Part shown: positions 48,204 to 60,575 of the stretch, in pieces
How positions within the stretch are numbered: the stretch's first letter is position 1
How the letters are laid out: each line of letters begins with the position of its first letter
Notes under the pieces: model-generated
The model's database searches: none
Seen by the model: only the letters and a program-made list of their open reading frames with translations
What the model was told of the DNA's origin: nothing
Position numbers and translations under genes: made by a program
Origin: Nissolia schottii
Taxonomy: Eukaryota; Streptophyta; Magnoliopsida; Fabales; Fabaceae
Reading direction: 5' to 3'
Assembly: GCA_003254905.1 (NCBI GenBank)
Contig: QANU01074319.1
Span: forward strand, 146,382-210,381
Length of the DNA: 64,000 nt

Positions 48204-51200
48204 AGTGGTACTAGAGCCACTTGGTTTAAGGTCCAAGATGTCGATGCCAAAATTTGAAGTGGAGAAGTTCGACAGGTCTAACAACTTCTGTTTATGGAAT
48301 TTGAAGCTGCAAGCATTGCTAGATCAACAAGGCTTAACACAGGCGTTGGAGGCAAGAACAAATTGTCAGCAACATTATCTGATGAAAAGAATGACGAGAT
48401 GATGGACAAATCACGGAGAAAAATACAATTGAGCCTAGCAGACAATGTGTTGCGAGAGGCTACGGGTAAGAAGGTGGCTGATTCACTATGGAAGTCTTTG
48501 GAAGAAAAATTCAATCAAGACTCTATCCAACCAACGTTCAAATATTTAGGAGAAAAATCAATTCGACACTACATAGACGACTTCAACCGGATGATGTCTG
48601 AAGTTGGAGCGACTGGAATAACAAAAGATGATATTGATCATCAAGTTGTGATCTTGTTGACTTCGCTACCTCCATCCTATGATAATTTTTGCGATACCAT
48701 AATGTATGGTAGGTCCTCCAATACACTCAAAAATATCAAAGAGACATTGATGACAATCGAACAATGGAAATTATTATTTGAATCCAGTGTTGAAAATCTT
48801 GCAAACGGGTTGTTCATGACGAGAGGACGTAGTCAAGAAAGAGGATCAAGAAGCAAGAACAAGAGAAGATCAAAGTCCAAAAATCACAAATCTCTGAAGT
48901 GTTTTCATTGCCACAAGTAAGGCCATATTAGAAAAAAAAAATTACCCTGAGAGGAAGGAGAAATCAGGAACTCTGCCAACATAATAGTTATAAGTTTTGA
49001 TGATAGTGATGTCGATTCTGCCTTGACGGTATCCACTATTAACTCAGGTAATGAGTAGATCCTAGATTATGGGGCATCTTTTCACATGACACCTAGAAGA
49101 AGTTTTTTATCTTCCAATCAAAAATTGGAGGGGAAGGTCAGATTGGGAGACAATAGAATAATTTCAATTGTAGGTGAAGGAGAGGTATGAGTCAGATTGG
49201 ATGACGATACTAAAACGACGTTTCAGGCATGGCATGTACCAGAGCTGGGCAAAAACTTGATCTCGTTGAGTGCCCTAGACAATCGAGAGTACAAGTTCTC
49301 TAGAAATGGTGGTTTGTTAAAGGTGACCAAAGGCTTGATGGTGGTGATGAAAGGAAAGCTACAATGCGGGATCTATCTATTGCTGGAAAGCACGGTTAAT
49401 GGAACTATTATTATTCTATCCTCTAAAAGGAGAGAAAATAATGCTACGCGAATGTGCCACATGCGGCTTGGTCATATGAGTCAGAAAGGAATGTTTGTAC
49501 TTGCTAGCAGAGGGCTGCTGAAAGACTTAAAGAATTGTAAACTTGATTTCTGTGAAAATTGTGTCTTTGGAAAACAAAAATGAGTGAAGTTCATCGCTGG
49601 CGATGTCCACTTGGATGTTTGGGGTTCAGTCCTTGTTAACTCCTTAGGTGAAGCTCGTTATTTTCTTACATTGATAGATGAAAATTCCAAAAAAGTCTTG
49701 GTTTATTTCCTGAAGAAAAATAGTAAAATGTTCGGCAAATTCCAACAATGGAAAGTCATGGTCGAGAAGCAAACCGGGCGGTCAGTCAAGAGACTGAGAA
49801 TCAATAATAGCAATGAATTTTGCAGCAAAGAATTTCAAGAGTTTTGCAGAAATAATAGTATAGTGAGGCACCATATTGTACTTGGGACACCACAACAAAA
49901 TGGAGTTGCAGAATGGATGAAGAGAACACTTCTGGAGTGTGCACGATGCATACAAATTAATGCTACACTTCCCAAATCATTTTAGGCTAAGGCAGTCAAT
50001 ACAATTGTATACCTGATAAATTGATCTCCATCAACTGTGATTAATCTGGAGATTCTGCAATAGGTATGGTCTGGTTGACCTATAAACTATTCTTATTTGA
50101 AGATATTTGGTTGTCCTATGTATGCCCATGTGAGTGATGGTAAACTTGAGGCGAGGGAAAAAAGGTGTATATTTCTAGGGTATGAACGAAGGATAAAGGG
50201 CTATAGGTTGTGGTGTAAAGAAAATCAATTTTTCCTCAAAATCATTGTCAGTAGAGATATCACTTTTGACAAGGCGGCGATGATAAATCAGAAGTAGGAA
50301 TCTAAAAAAGATTGCAGAAAAACATATCATGGTGCTGAGAAACAGGTGGAGCATCGACAATGGAAAATTGAAGCATGAAGAAGATGAAAATCAACCGAAT
50401 ACTTCAGGTATTGCTCAACTTGAAGTAGAACAACAAGATGAACCTGATGATAGAGATGCTGGTGAAGAAACCAGTAAAGCAGAACCATATATTATTGCTA
50501 CTGGCAAAGAAAAGCGACAAATTTGAAAACCACAAAGGTATCTGAATTATGTTGCTTGTGCACTTAACTCGGAAGATGGAGATCATATAGCCTTTACATT
50601 GGATATAGCGGATGGTTCAGTTGGAGATGAACCGTGCACCTATCGTGATGCAATAAAAAACAAAGAGTTAAAGCAGTGGCTGATAGCAATGAATGAGGAA
50701 ATCCATGGCATTGAACTTCTAAGGTTCAAGGCGAGACTGGTAGCAAAGGGTTATACTCAATAAGAGGGTGTCGACTTTCATGAAGTATTCTCTCCTGTGG
50801 TGAATCATAGCTCTATTCGAATCCTATTAGCTATTGTGACTATGTTTGACATGGAGTTGGAACAACTCGGTGTGAAGAAAACGCTCTTACATGGTGAGCT
50901 AGAGGAGCAAATCTACATGAGTCAATCAGAGGGGTTCGTAGTTTCTAACAAATAGGACCATGTTTGCTTGTTGAAGAAATCATTGTATGACTTAAAGCAA
51001 TCCCTAAGGTAGTGGTACAAAAGGTTTGATGCATTTATGCTTAATACTGGATGTAGTAGAAACCAATATGATAATTGCATCTACTCTAAAGAGCTTCCAG
51101 ATGGTTCGAGGATTTATCTATTTTATGTAGATGATATGCCAATTACAACTCGAAATATAGCTAAAATTAGTATGATAAGAACTCTGTTGGGAAAAGAATT

Positions 51201-51689
51201 TGAGATGGAAGACTTGGGTGCAACAAGGAAAATTCTTAGAATGGAGATTCACAGGGAGAGACAGCGTGGTAGGTTGTGCTTGTCACAACAGAGTTATATC
51301 ACTAAGGTGCTACAACACTTCAATATGGATTAGTCCAAACTATTTGGCATTCCGCTAATGGTGCACTTTAAGTTATCTTCAAAGGAATGTCCGAGAACTG
51401 AGGAAGAGGTGGTGCTTATGCCTCATATACCTTATTCTAATGCAGTTGGCAGTCTCATGTAGGCCATGGTATGCACTAGGCTAGATCTTTCACATGCTAT
51501 AAATGTAGTGATCAGGTTTATGAGCAAACTAGGAAAGATACACTAGGAAGCTATCAAATGGATCATGCGGTACTTGAGAAGTTCTGTTGATGTTTGTTTG
51601 GTGTTTGAAGATCAAAAGGACCGTGGAATTTTTGGTTATGTCGATTCTAATTATTTAGGTGACTTGGATAAAAGGAGGTCACAGTCTTT

Positions 51690-53083
51690 GGATGTACTAT
51701 TAGTTCGAAAATGACATTGCAATCTATAGTGACATTGTTAACTACTGAAGTTGAGTATATGGCAATGATTGAGGTTGTGAAAGAGAGCATGTGGTTGCGT
51801 GGTTTTTCGGATAGTTTTGGGTTGAATTAACATGTACCAATTGTACATTGTGATAGTCAAAGCACCATTCATTTGGCTAAGAACCCAGTCTATCATGAAA
51901 GGACTAAACACATTGATGTTAGACTTCACTTTATCAGAGAAAGTGCCAGTAATGGCACAATTGCAATACAGAAGATAGCCACAGTTGAGAACCCAGCAAA
52001 TGTGATGACAGAATCATTGTTGATTGACTAGTTTAAGCATTGTTTGGACATGGTCAATATTTGCATAGGTTGAAGAGTACTGCCAATTGAAAGCCAATGC
52101 GGATAATTGTTGAAAATGTAGCTTGCATTGTATATTTGTTGGCTTAGTCAACAAATGGGGTTAAAATATTTACCACCCTGTGTAAAACACCACCGAGAAA
52201 TTAAATGTTGTAGGTGGATGTTGGAATTGCTTTAAATGCAATTTGGCTCTATAAATAGAAGGAAAATCCTTCTTCCAAGGCATCCAGTTGAAGCATTCAA
52301 CATTAGTAAAAAGCAATAGAGCTTCACTAAAAATGGAGAGAGTGAGAAATTTTAAGAGTGTAATGTGAGCATACACCGGGAGTTTTGGATGTACTATTAG
52401 TTCGAAAATGACATTGCAATCTATAGTGACATTGTTAACTACTAAAGCTGAGTATATGGCAATGATTGAGGTTGTGAAAGAGAGCATGTGGTTGCGTGGT
52501 TTTTCGGATAGTTTTGGGTTGAATCAACATGTACCAATTGTACATTGTGATAGTCAAAGCACCATTCATTTGGCTAAGAACCCAGTCTATCATGAAAGGA
52601 CTAAACACATTGATGTTAGACTTCACTTTATCAGAGAAAGTGCCAGTAATGGCACAATTGCAATACAGAAGATAGCCACAGTTGAGAACCCAGCAAATGT
52701 GATGACAGAATCATTGTTGATTGACTAGTTTAAGCATTGTTTGGACATGGTCAATATTTGCATAGGTTGAAGAGTACTGCCAATTGAAAGCCAATGCGGA
52801 TAATTGTTGAAAATGTAGCTTGCATTGTATATTTGTTGGCTTAGTCAACAAATGGGGTTAAAATATTTACCACCCTGTGTAAAACACCACCGAGAAATTA
52901 AATGTTGTAGGTGGATGTTGGAATTGCTTTAAATGCAATTTGGCTCTATAAATAGAAGGAAAATCCTTCTTCCAAGGCATCCAGTTGAAGCATTCAACAT
53001 TAGTAAAAAGCAATAGAGCTTCACTAAAAATGGAGAGAGTGAGAAATTTCAAGAGTGTAATGTGAGCATACACCGGGAGTTTT
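51690..53083 (+). repeat. 697-bp tandem duplication at the 3' end of the copia element
   Basis: Unit 1 (51690-52386) and unit 2 (52387-53083) are almost identical, differing at only a handful of positions by eye. Each unit contains the end of RNase H (ggatgtactattagttcg onward), the segment before the LTR and the first ~280 bp of the LTR. The result is an extra partial LTR at 52108-52386 in front of the complete 3' LTR. Confidence 0.9.
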
Positions 53084-53457
53084 AGATATTCTTTGATTCT
53101 CTCTAATATTATACATTGTAGTAGGAGAGAGGCTCATTGGGATACACTATATTTGTGTGTGAGTGTAGTTAAGATATATTGTAATTATCATTAAAATATA
53201 GTGGATATTTTTGGGAGTTTATCCTATGGTTTTTTTCCTCATTATTTTTGGGTGGTTTTCCACTTTAAATTCAATATGTAGTTTCTTGTTACATTTTGTT
53301 AGCGTGAATAGTAAAGGCGATTCACACTATGAAGCGCTATTCACGTGCTTTGTTTTATTCTGTTACTCTTTGCATAAATTGGGCACGCTTCTGCTCACAT
53401 CTATAAAGTGTTAATTACACACTTAGGATGTACTCAACTCTAATCTCGTGCCTAACA
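52805..53457 (+). repeat. 3' LTR of the copia element
   Basis: Complete LTR ending cctaaca and followed by tttct, which pairs with tttcc before the 5' LTR. Beyond it, F-box pseudogene sequence resumes. Confidence 0.9.
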
Positions 53458-53640
53458 TTTCTGTAATGGATTGAAATTGAATAACTCCCGCCGGACATCC
53501 AGATAAGAGCTCATTGATCGACTCCTCAGCTACGGCAAATGAACCGGCGGCAGTGGACCGTGGAGAATACTATCTCTCAGGGTGAGGGAAACAAGTGCGG
53601 AACAAACGCTTAGGATTGGCCATCGAAGAAGATGATTTTG

Positions 53641-54209
53641 TGATGCAATTGAAGATATATGAGTCCTTGCTTTCCACTTCTCCGGGGGTACAGCCGAGTC
53701 TTTATATGTTAAGTATTAACGAAATAACAGAGGCAACTGTTTCTCTTTCCTTATTCAACGATTAAAAAATTTGAAAGTGATCCCATTATATTTGAAATTA
53801 AATACATGATATCTAATGTAATCTAACATCTTATATGGCATTTGTTAGTATTAGGATTTATATCTATCTTATTTAATCTATCAGCAACAGCATCTAATCT
53901 GTAATCTAATTCAATCCAATATTTTCTAACTGTATTTTAATATTTAATTTTATATATTACATAAAAACATATCAGGCTATATAAGGTGGTGGTGTTGTTT
54001 CATACTTGCGGTGGCACTCTTTAAAATCTGAAAAAAGTTATTCAGGGTACATAAGTCATTCTATGTGTTTTAACTTTGAAATAATTAAAAGAGGTAAGTG
54101 AACGGTCCTATATATACAGAGCATACAGCATCACCGCAAGATAAAATATCATTTTTTTTTTTTGCAAGATGTTATTTTCTGTGTAATAAAACACATTATC
54201 AGTGCCGTA
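53641..54209. other. Spacer between the duplicated blocks
   Basis: AT-rich DNA upstream of the F-box pseudogene remnant; no gene seen. Confidence 0.45.
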
Positions 54210-55767
54210 TGACCATATAATAAGTTTTCGTGTGCTTGGAGGATTAATTATGTAATGTAGTATACTAAATAGTAACGTGGTGTTACTGTACTGTGTTTAT
54301 GTCTACGTGTGGCCTCGTCTTTGGAGGTAGTGAATAGCAGCCACACAGCCATACCTCACCTTGTTCGTAAAATGAGCTATCATGATAGAGCAATGCTTAG
54401 GTGCACCAATTTCACTAGCATAAAATGAGTTACTATGATAGGACAATTAGGTGCCCCAATTTCACTCACCTAGTGGCAGCAACCCAATGTTTCCCATCCT
54501 CCGTGAATGGCATTTTCTTATGTTTGGTAAACTTCGACCTTTTGAGTTTGTGTAGATCAACTTTAATGATTCCTAGGCGAGCGAAAGTACTAAGTGAAAA
54601 TCTAAGGCAAGAAGAAACAAAGACTTTCAAGTGCTCATTTTGGGATGACCTGGTGCCAGTCTCACAATGACCCACAGAGCTTTCTAGCGACCCAAAGTGA
54701 GGTACTCATCAGAGCAGTCACAGACAATTTACGTCAAGCGACCCCAACAAAAAGCACTCCATGAAAGATTCAGTCACACTGAAGAAGATATGTCCAAAAG
54801 GACGAGTGTCATCTAAGCATTGCTCAGAAGATTAAGAGCAACATTCAACTAATGTGAAAGGATCCAAAATTCAAATATTAAAATTACTTGGAGTGCAGGT
54901 AGAAGGCATTAACCTGTTAGGGACACTTGTCAAGCATGCAAGAGATGTTTTTTTTCTTATAAATAGGCGAAAGGGACATAGTTAAAATTCAAATTTCACA
55001 CTTGTACACATCTTATACTCAAAGTCTCATGTGGCGCTCACAAGTTTATAAGAAAATCAAGTAATTTTTTACTTTACTTGCTTACTGCACTTTCAATTCC
55101 TAGGATCAAGTTATTTTCTTTAGTTTCTATTGCAATCAAGTTTATGTATGAAATAATGAAAGCTCATCATTATTTGCTCCATTTAGATTGCTTTGATTGT
55201 TGTTCTGGGTCATGACCCAAAATTGTGACCAACACGTAAGGGTACCCGTATGAAAGCCCTCTAACTAACAAGCATCAGCGCGTAGTTTATGGAAAACATC
55301 TTAATCTAATGAAATAAACTTCTTTAAATAAAATACCATACTTATTCGATCTCAAAACATAACATAATCTGTCTCAAATTCTCATGAAAATAAATAATCA
55401 AACTTAATTTAATAAAGATGTAATTTAGTGCATGACATCCGAAAACCTTGCCTACATCATATGAACACTCTAATGACGGAAATAAAATACTATTAACTAC
55501 TAACAAGTAACAACCCAACTACAATGTGAAGGCTCACTAATTGGAGAGGAGACTATCTTACTGCAACTAAATTAGAGGACCTTCGTCTAAATACTCAGCG
55601 TGATCTAAAAAGCTAAAAAGACACGGATGTGAGTTGTTATCTGAGTGACCAAAAAATAAACATAAATACACCATTCACATTTATATAAAGCTCAATACTA
55701 TCATGCAACCATTACTCATCCTATGTCGCTATCCACTTTTTTTTTCTTTCTTAAATAGATATGATAT

Positions 55768-56035
55768 ATATGGAGCTGCCAAGGTCAACCTAGTTCATTT
55801 GACTCGTGGGTTAAACAAGCTTTTTACTATTTGTAAGTCAAGCTTAATACGTTTGATCTATTTATTTAATGTGAGTAAACGGATTAATATGTAAGTTATG
55901 TCTATTTTAACACTAAACAGACAAATTTGACCCATACTTTAAATGACACGGGCTAAACAGACTTTTTACTATTCACAGACCAGATTTTATAGTAAACAAG
56001 CCGGACTCATGAGTCAAACTCATTTTGACAACCCT
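55768..56035. mobile_element. Small hAT-like element related to the 2231-3087 element
   Basis: The right end, read inward, is tagggttgtcaaaatgagtt, the same terminus as 2231 (taaggctatcaaaatgagtc). The left end has gctgccaaggtcaacctagt with ttgactcgtgggttaaac, which mirrors it imperfectly. Both elements also share the 'tctgtgaa' and 'agcccgtg' motifs inside. No target duplication is clear; a gt/ta microsatellite abuts the right end. Confidence 0.55.
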
Positions 56036-56384
56036 AAGTGTGTGTGTGTATATATATATATATATTCAACTTTTTATCTCATTAAACTATAAGAAAGTAA
56101 ACAACAAATCCTCCTCACACTACTATTTCCATTTTACTTGCCCACTGTGTATGTCTTGCTGGGTGTGATGGGCCAAGTTATGGGTTGGTTTAATAAAGCC
56201 TCACAGATTTATAGGAAAAAAAAATAGAACTAGCATATATAAAGTCAGAAATTCGTGGCTCCGCCCCTGATTATAGGTTTTACAAGTTTTATCGGCTTAA
56301 CATGAAATCTCCTTCCGGAGTTATTGGTATTCCGTTATGGAGGGACAGAGGTTTTCATATGATTTTGGTGTGAGAAAGATTGCT

Positions 56385-56680
56385 TGGAAGCAATGAGGTG
56401 GATTTCTTCTTGTGAGGAGTCCCATATGTTGTTGTGGTTCCGGGTACTAAGCATCTACTTTGCCAGGATTAGATTGTTTGTCTGACTCGTGTCCATAGGA
56501 AAGCTAATGCTTGTGCAGATTGGCTAGTAATTCTCTCTAATTATTAGTAGTATTTAGAGAACCTTAAGCCTAATTGGGTAATGCATAGATCAAGTATAGA
56601 TTTTGGTGCTTGCGAGAATGCTAGTGTAGTGTAGTGCCTTTGATTGATTTTTGTGTTGTGAAACTGTGTCATATTGCTAG
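56385..56680 (+). mobile_element. LINE RNase H remnant, copy B
   Basis: Reads EAMRWISSCEESH and, further on, RKANACADWL on the plus strand, typical of the RNase H tail of plant L1 elements. Partner of 45165-45500. Confidence 0.6.
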
Positions 56681-56866
56681 ACAACATAAGAAAACAATAA
56701 AGCCTACCGAAATATAGTCATTAAATTATACACAGCCAAATTTCTATAATCGCCTTTAGTATCACTAGTAATGGTATGGGACATAGGCAAATAAATGAAT
56801 CTCAAATGTAAAAATGTAGATCCACAAGCTAACATAGACATGGAATTCCAAAATGTTGTAGTATTC

Positions 56867-56899
<33 letters not shown>

Positions 56900-56900
56900 C
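56867..56900. repeat. (TTA)n microsatellite
   Basis: About eleven att/tta units, absent from the matching place in copy A. Confidence 0.85.
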
Positions 56901-57079
56901 CTTAGATATTGGAGTGTTCTAGAGTCTCAGCCAGTGACAACAAAAAAAACTAAGAATGCAAAATATGCATTCAAACATCAAGTTCTTAATGACATCTTTC
57001 TAGTTAAATTAAAAGCATAGGCAAACACTATCCTGCAGACCTCAGAAATCATGGGATTGCGAAACAAGCACAAAGGACT

Positions 57080-58490
57080 TGAGTCCTCAAATCATTCCAT
57101 TAAAGCAAGAAATCCTGCAAAACAAATAGTGAAAGATTTTCTCAAATACCACCACATTTATCTCCAACAGTGAAAGCTAGAGAACTAGAATTGGCAAGTG
57201 CTTAATCTAGGCAGGTATATTGTGCTACATAATTTTTCCATCAAGAGTTACCTAAATTCAATTGATAGTTGGGAATCATTTTTTGCAAATTATGGCATTT
57301 AGTCTTAATTAACTATTTATATCTTTTACACAGGCACAAAGTTATCTAAATATAAAAATAAACAAAAACATTAAACAGTAGCATACATAAGAAAAAGTAC
57401 AATATTATGTTGCAAATGACATAAATTCGGAACTAATTTCTATACCTACAATTCATAAATGAACTATGCTATTTTAATGCAGCAACAGTGAGTGAAGTCT
57501 TAGATAACAGCAAAACATGTCAAAGATTGCTAGTGCCCAAAGTGTAGTGTTGCATTTACCTGCTCTGCTAAATGTTTTATTCAAGAACTTGTGCACTTTC
57601 TAACTATTAAAATGGTGAAAATTTGAAATATAATTAACATCCCATGGGTGAATTAGAGAAAGGAAAATACGTATATATTTCAAAATTGCTAAATCCAACC
57701 ACTGTAGAGCAGAGAAGCACATGCATATAAATAAAAATTTTTGCTTTAATTTACAAACACTCAAAAGTACGATTAATTGGGACACAACACTCTTATTTTT
57801 CAACTCACTTGACTGCCAATGCACCTTACTTTTCCAGTGCACACAAACAAGACTTCACTAACTTATTTCTCGCAACTCTGCACTTTCTTATTGAGCACAC
57901 ACTCACTAGTGCTCACTCTATGCACTCTCACGGCTCCAATTGTCTCTTGCATTGAGCTCTTCACTCAATGCACATCATCCGAAGCACCTCATAATATTTA
58001 TAGGTGCTGGATGTCAGTGTTATTACTGACTTTAAGGAAGCTAGAAAGTTCTAGCATTTCTTGCTTCTAGCTAATTCTATTGAATGCCTAAAACTCCAGT
58101 AGCTTCTTTAATTTTAACTTAAGAGCTAAGATATTTCTAGAATTGTTCTAGGCACCAATGTTTCATTCTTTATCTCCACATTTGTAGAAGCTTATAGATA
58201 TAATTAGTGTTGATCTTTCAGCCAACATACTAAGCTCAAGAGCCTACTTATCGAGGAAATCATACCAGATGGAAACTTAGTTTGTTTGAAGAAGTAATAA
58301 AAAGCTTCTACATATGGATTTGAGGGGTTTAGATTGAACAATGGCGCAACATAAAATTGACCACAGATTTAGTTTTATACTGTTTTTCAAGCACACTACA
58401 AAGAAAACATGTAGTCACATACAAACTTGATTCAGTCAACACAGAGAATAAGGATGGTGAGAGTCCATACCATAAGGAAATGCAGATCAG
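57080..58490. other. Duplicated non-coding sequence downstream of the F-box/FBD gene
   Basis: 57080-57590 matches copy A (about 46370-46860). 57590-58440 has no partner in copy A; short frames there (57600-57842, 57819-58070) lack any family signature. The FBD gene's 3' UTR probably lies in 58300-58490. Confidence 0.5.
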
Positions 58491-60238
58491 TCAATCAAGT
58501 TTAAGCTGACACATGTTAGAGACCCTTGGTATGACAGATAATTTCTTGAGAATACGGCGTCTTTTCCTTCGGCTCAAAGATGCAGCGGTATCAATTCTCA
58601 CTGTCTTCAAAACAAGTCCACTTTGTAAAATATACGCAATAACTGTATGCTCATCCGTGAGGCCTTCGTACGGTCCAAATTCAAAAGTTGTTAATTCCGA
58701 CACAACACATTTAGGAACAATGCTTGGTTGCGTCCAGTTGCCAGATTCAACAGTTTCCAATAATCTTGTCTACAACCAGTAAAAATGGTTACTCAAAAGA
58801 TGCAAGTAAATTACGGATACACTAAAGGCTAAATTGAGAAGTGAGCATACCTTAAAAATTTTGAAAAATTGAAGCATAGGACACTTGTGCAGCAAGTCCA
58901 TAACGAAGCTCCAGTCGACATCACATTTGATAAAAAGCTCTAAATGAAGTAAACCACAAAATTTTGGGAATTCTGGAAGGGGATACTGTTTGAAGAGAAT
59001 AACAAGATATTAGAACCAACAAATGGTAATACATATATACACACACAAACACATACGTACATGCATACATATATATATACACACACATATACACAACACA
59101 CACAAACACACATATATTGTAATAGTAATACTAGTATTATCAATAGCAGAAATAGCGTTTTGCTCAAAACCTACTATTTTTCCACTATTTGCTATAGCAG
59201 GCAATTAACACCGTAAAATAACATAGCAGCCAACTCAAAACCAACTACACTATAACGGATATTTGATATCACTGAGTAATACACGCTATTCCAAATTCCA
59301 ACACTTCATCAAATTGATTATCCAATTTCTATAAGCGTTAATACCTCGGTTGTTGAAAGTTTGAGCACTAGAACTTTGGCTTTGCATAGTGCCCTGAGAA
59401 GCTTGCACGGGTCCAAGTCACCAACATCAACGTGGGCTTCCACCACATTGTGCAAATTGCTATACGAAATCCGTGAGCAACGAGCAAGGCTGATACAAAG
59501 GTACTCAAGAGACTTTGGGGTGTCAATTTCAATATCCTCAATCAGATTACCTCTAACGGTAAATCTTTTCAACGGAGGAGGCACGTGGATCGAAACCGAA
59601 TTGCTCCCGCCATAAAAATGCAGCGCGAGAGTTTCAAGAACTGGGCATCCGGATAAGAGCTCCTCGATCGGGTCGTCGGAGGCGACATCCATCACAAGGC
59701 TCCTCAGCGACGTAAAACGAACCGACGGAAGTGGACGGCGGCAGGTAACACGACCTAGCAGGGTGAGGGAAACGAGCGCCGAACAGGTGAAAACGGAGTC
59801 AGGCAAGGGGAATTTCACATCAAGGAAATGCAGATCGAGATCGAGGTGCAGCTCCAGGAGTTGCGGCCCGACGGCGGAGCAAATCCAATCTGCGGTGGCG
59901 TCGTGGTCAGTTAAGGAAGACTCGAGGCGGAACTTGTGGATGTGGCGAACCTTGCGACGACCTAGAACGTCGCCGACGAACGCGGGAAATCGCGGACCAC
60001 TGAGATTTTCGAGGAAGCTGCGGTAGCGGAAGTCGAATACTAGGAGATACTCCCAGACGTGGCGCCACCTGCGAGAGAGAACGCTGGTGGCGACGGCGGT
60101 TCTGGTGCGGAGGAAGGAGAGGATATAGCAGAGGAGTGGGTCGGGTAGGTCACTGATAATGTCAACCTTGGGGGTTTGGGTTGAACCGCCACTATCCTCC
60201 TCAACCCTCGCCCTCACCCATCGCTTAGGTTTGGACAT
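58491..60238 (-). CDS. F-box/LRR/FBD protein
   Basis: Three exons, all in phase 0: 60238-59345, 58985-58851 and 58769-58491, giving 435 aa. The F-box is at residues 24-68 (VDIISDLPDPLLCYILSFLR, TSVLSRRWRHVWEYL), so the protein should act as the substrate-recruiting part of an SCF ubiquitin ligase by binding SKP1/ASK. Leucine-rich repeats follow (LLELHLDLDLHFLDVKFPLP, SLRSLVMDVASDDPIEELLS, CPVLETLALHFYGG, SLEYLCISLARCSRI). Exon 2 holds a further LRR (FPKFCGLLHLELFIKCDVDW, LLHKCPMLQFF). The FBD domain is in exon 3 (SELTTFEFGPYEGLTDEHTV, IAYILQSGLVLKTVRI), with a basic RRKRRRILKKL near the end. Length and intron positions match the large plant F-box/FBD family. The substrate is unknown. Intron 1 contains an (AC)/(TA) microsatellite near 59030-59120. 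Confidence 0.9.
59027..59120. repeat. (CA)/(TA) compound microsatellite in F-box/FBD intron 1
   Basis: Runs of acacac, acatac and atatat; gives rise to Cys/Val/Tyr-rich chance frames on the minus strand. Confidence 0.85.
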
Positions 60239-60240
60239 CG

Positions 60241-60575
60241 ATGCTGATTATGATGATGATGATTTTTGTGTCTCACGAAATTGAGAAGGAGATGACTCAA
60301 GTTATATAGGTGGCGAATGTTGTGTTGTATTAAGATCGCGCGTAATGGGCCGCCCATTATCTTTTCCCTCTTTCTTTCCTTTTTAAATTTCGTATATATA
60401 ATTTTCTTAGGGTCACGTCGGTTTCAAAGAGTCATATGCTCACGAGCCTTGATTACGGCTCTCAAAACAAGCTTGACACATTTGCTTTGTTAAATGAGCA
60501 CATTAAACATATAAAAGTTGGCTCATAAAAATAAAATACTCATATAACTTAGCCTATTTAACTTCTAGGTCAAAT
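60241..60575 (-). promoter_or_regulatory. Upstream region of the F-box/FBD gene
   Basis: Contains the presumed 5' UTR and promoter: 'agttatataggtgg' at about 60299-60312 is a possible TATA region about 65 bp upstream of the ATG. From about 60410 the sequence looks like an old repeat interrupted at 60576. Confidence 0.35.

Larger units (their letters stand above)
47538..53457 (+). mobile_element. Ty1/copia LTR retrotransposon, broken, with duplicated 3' end
   Basis: LTRs lie at 47538-48203 (666 bp) and 52805-53457 (653 bp), both tgttgaaaatg...cctaaca, with near-identical 5-bp flanks (tttcc/tttct). A primer-binding-like tggtactagagcc follows the left LTR. Parts in order on the plus strand: gag (from about 48240; FDRSNNFCLWNLKLQALLD, zinc knuckle near 48900), protease (about 49060), GAG-preintegrase (RMCHMRLGHMSQKGM), integrase (49584-49985), reverse transcriptase (about 50700-51330; LFYVDDM) and RNase H. 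The PR-INT-RT-RH order makes it copia. It is dead, with many breaks. LTRs differ by roughly 10-12% by eye, which suggests insertion several million years ago. Confidence 0.92.
46886..53627 (-). pseudogene. F-box/FBD pseudogene (copy A), split by a copia element
   Basis: The C-terminal FBD exon lies at about 47221-46886 (CVTSELTTFEFGRCEDLADE, HAHIAYILQSGLALKTVRI), as in the intact gene at 58491. It carries a ~100-bp AT-rich insertion before the final SNMCQLKF-like end. The LRR exon is at about 47433-47299 and has lost its AG acceptor (aat in place of cag). The 5' exon survives only at 53627-53486: a start reading MANPKRLF, comparable to MSKPKRWV of the intact copy, then a jump straight to the LRR part, so the F-box is deleted. 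The LRR/hinge part corresponding to 59345-59640 is also missing. The copia element 47538-53457 sits between the LRR exon and the 5' remnant. Confidence 0.82.
41045..53640. repeat. Segmental duplication, copy A (degraded)
   Basis: Blocks in this region match copy B (54210-60240) in the same order and orientation: 41050-41290 with 54215-54430 (both 'cgtgtggcctc(a/g)tctttg'), 41370-41520 with 55330-55500, 44932-45130 with 55480-55690 (both 'aacataaataca'), 45165-45500 with 56385-56680, 45990-47450 with 56690-58990, and 53486-53627 with parts of 59640-60240. Copy A is enlarged by a 3.4-kb insertion (41523-44931) and a 5.9-kb copia element. Confidence 0.85.
54210..60240. repeat. Segmental duplication, copy B (gene-bearing)
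   Basis: Partner of 41045-53640, block for block (listed there). It keeps the intact F-box/FBD gene and lacks both the 3.4-kb insertion and the copia element. A hAT-like MITE (about 55768-56035), a (TTA)n tract (56867-56900) and about 1 kb at 54450-55300 are additions not seen in copy A. Confidence 0.85.

Noticed and set aside
58921-59204. Cys/Val/Tyr-rich frames
   Set aside because: Products of the CA/TA microsatellite in an intron.
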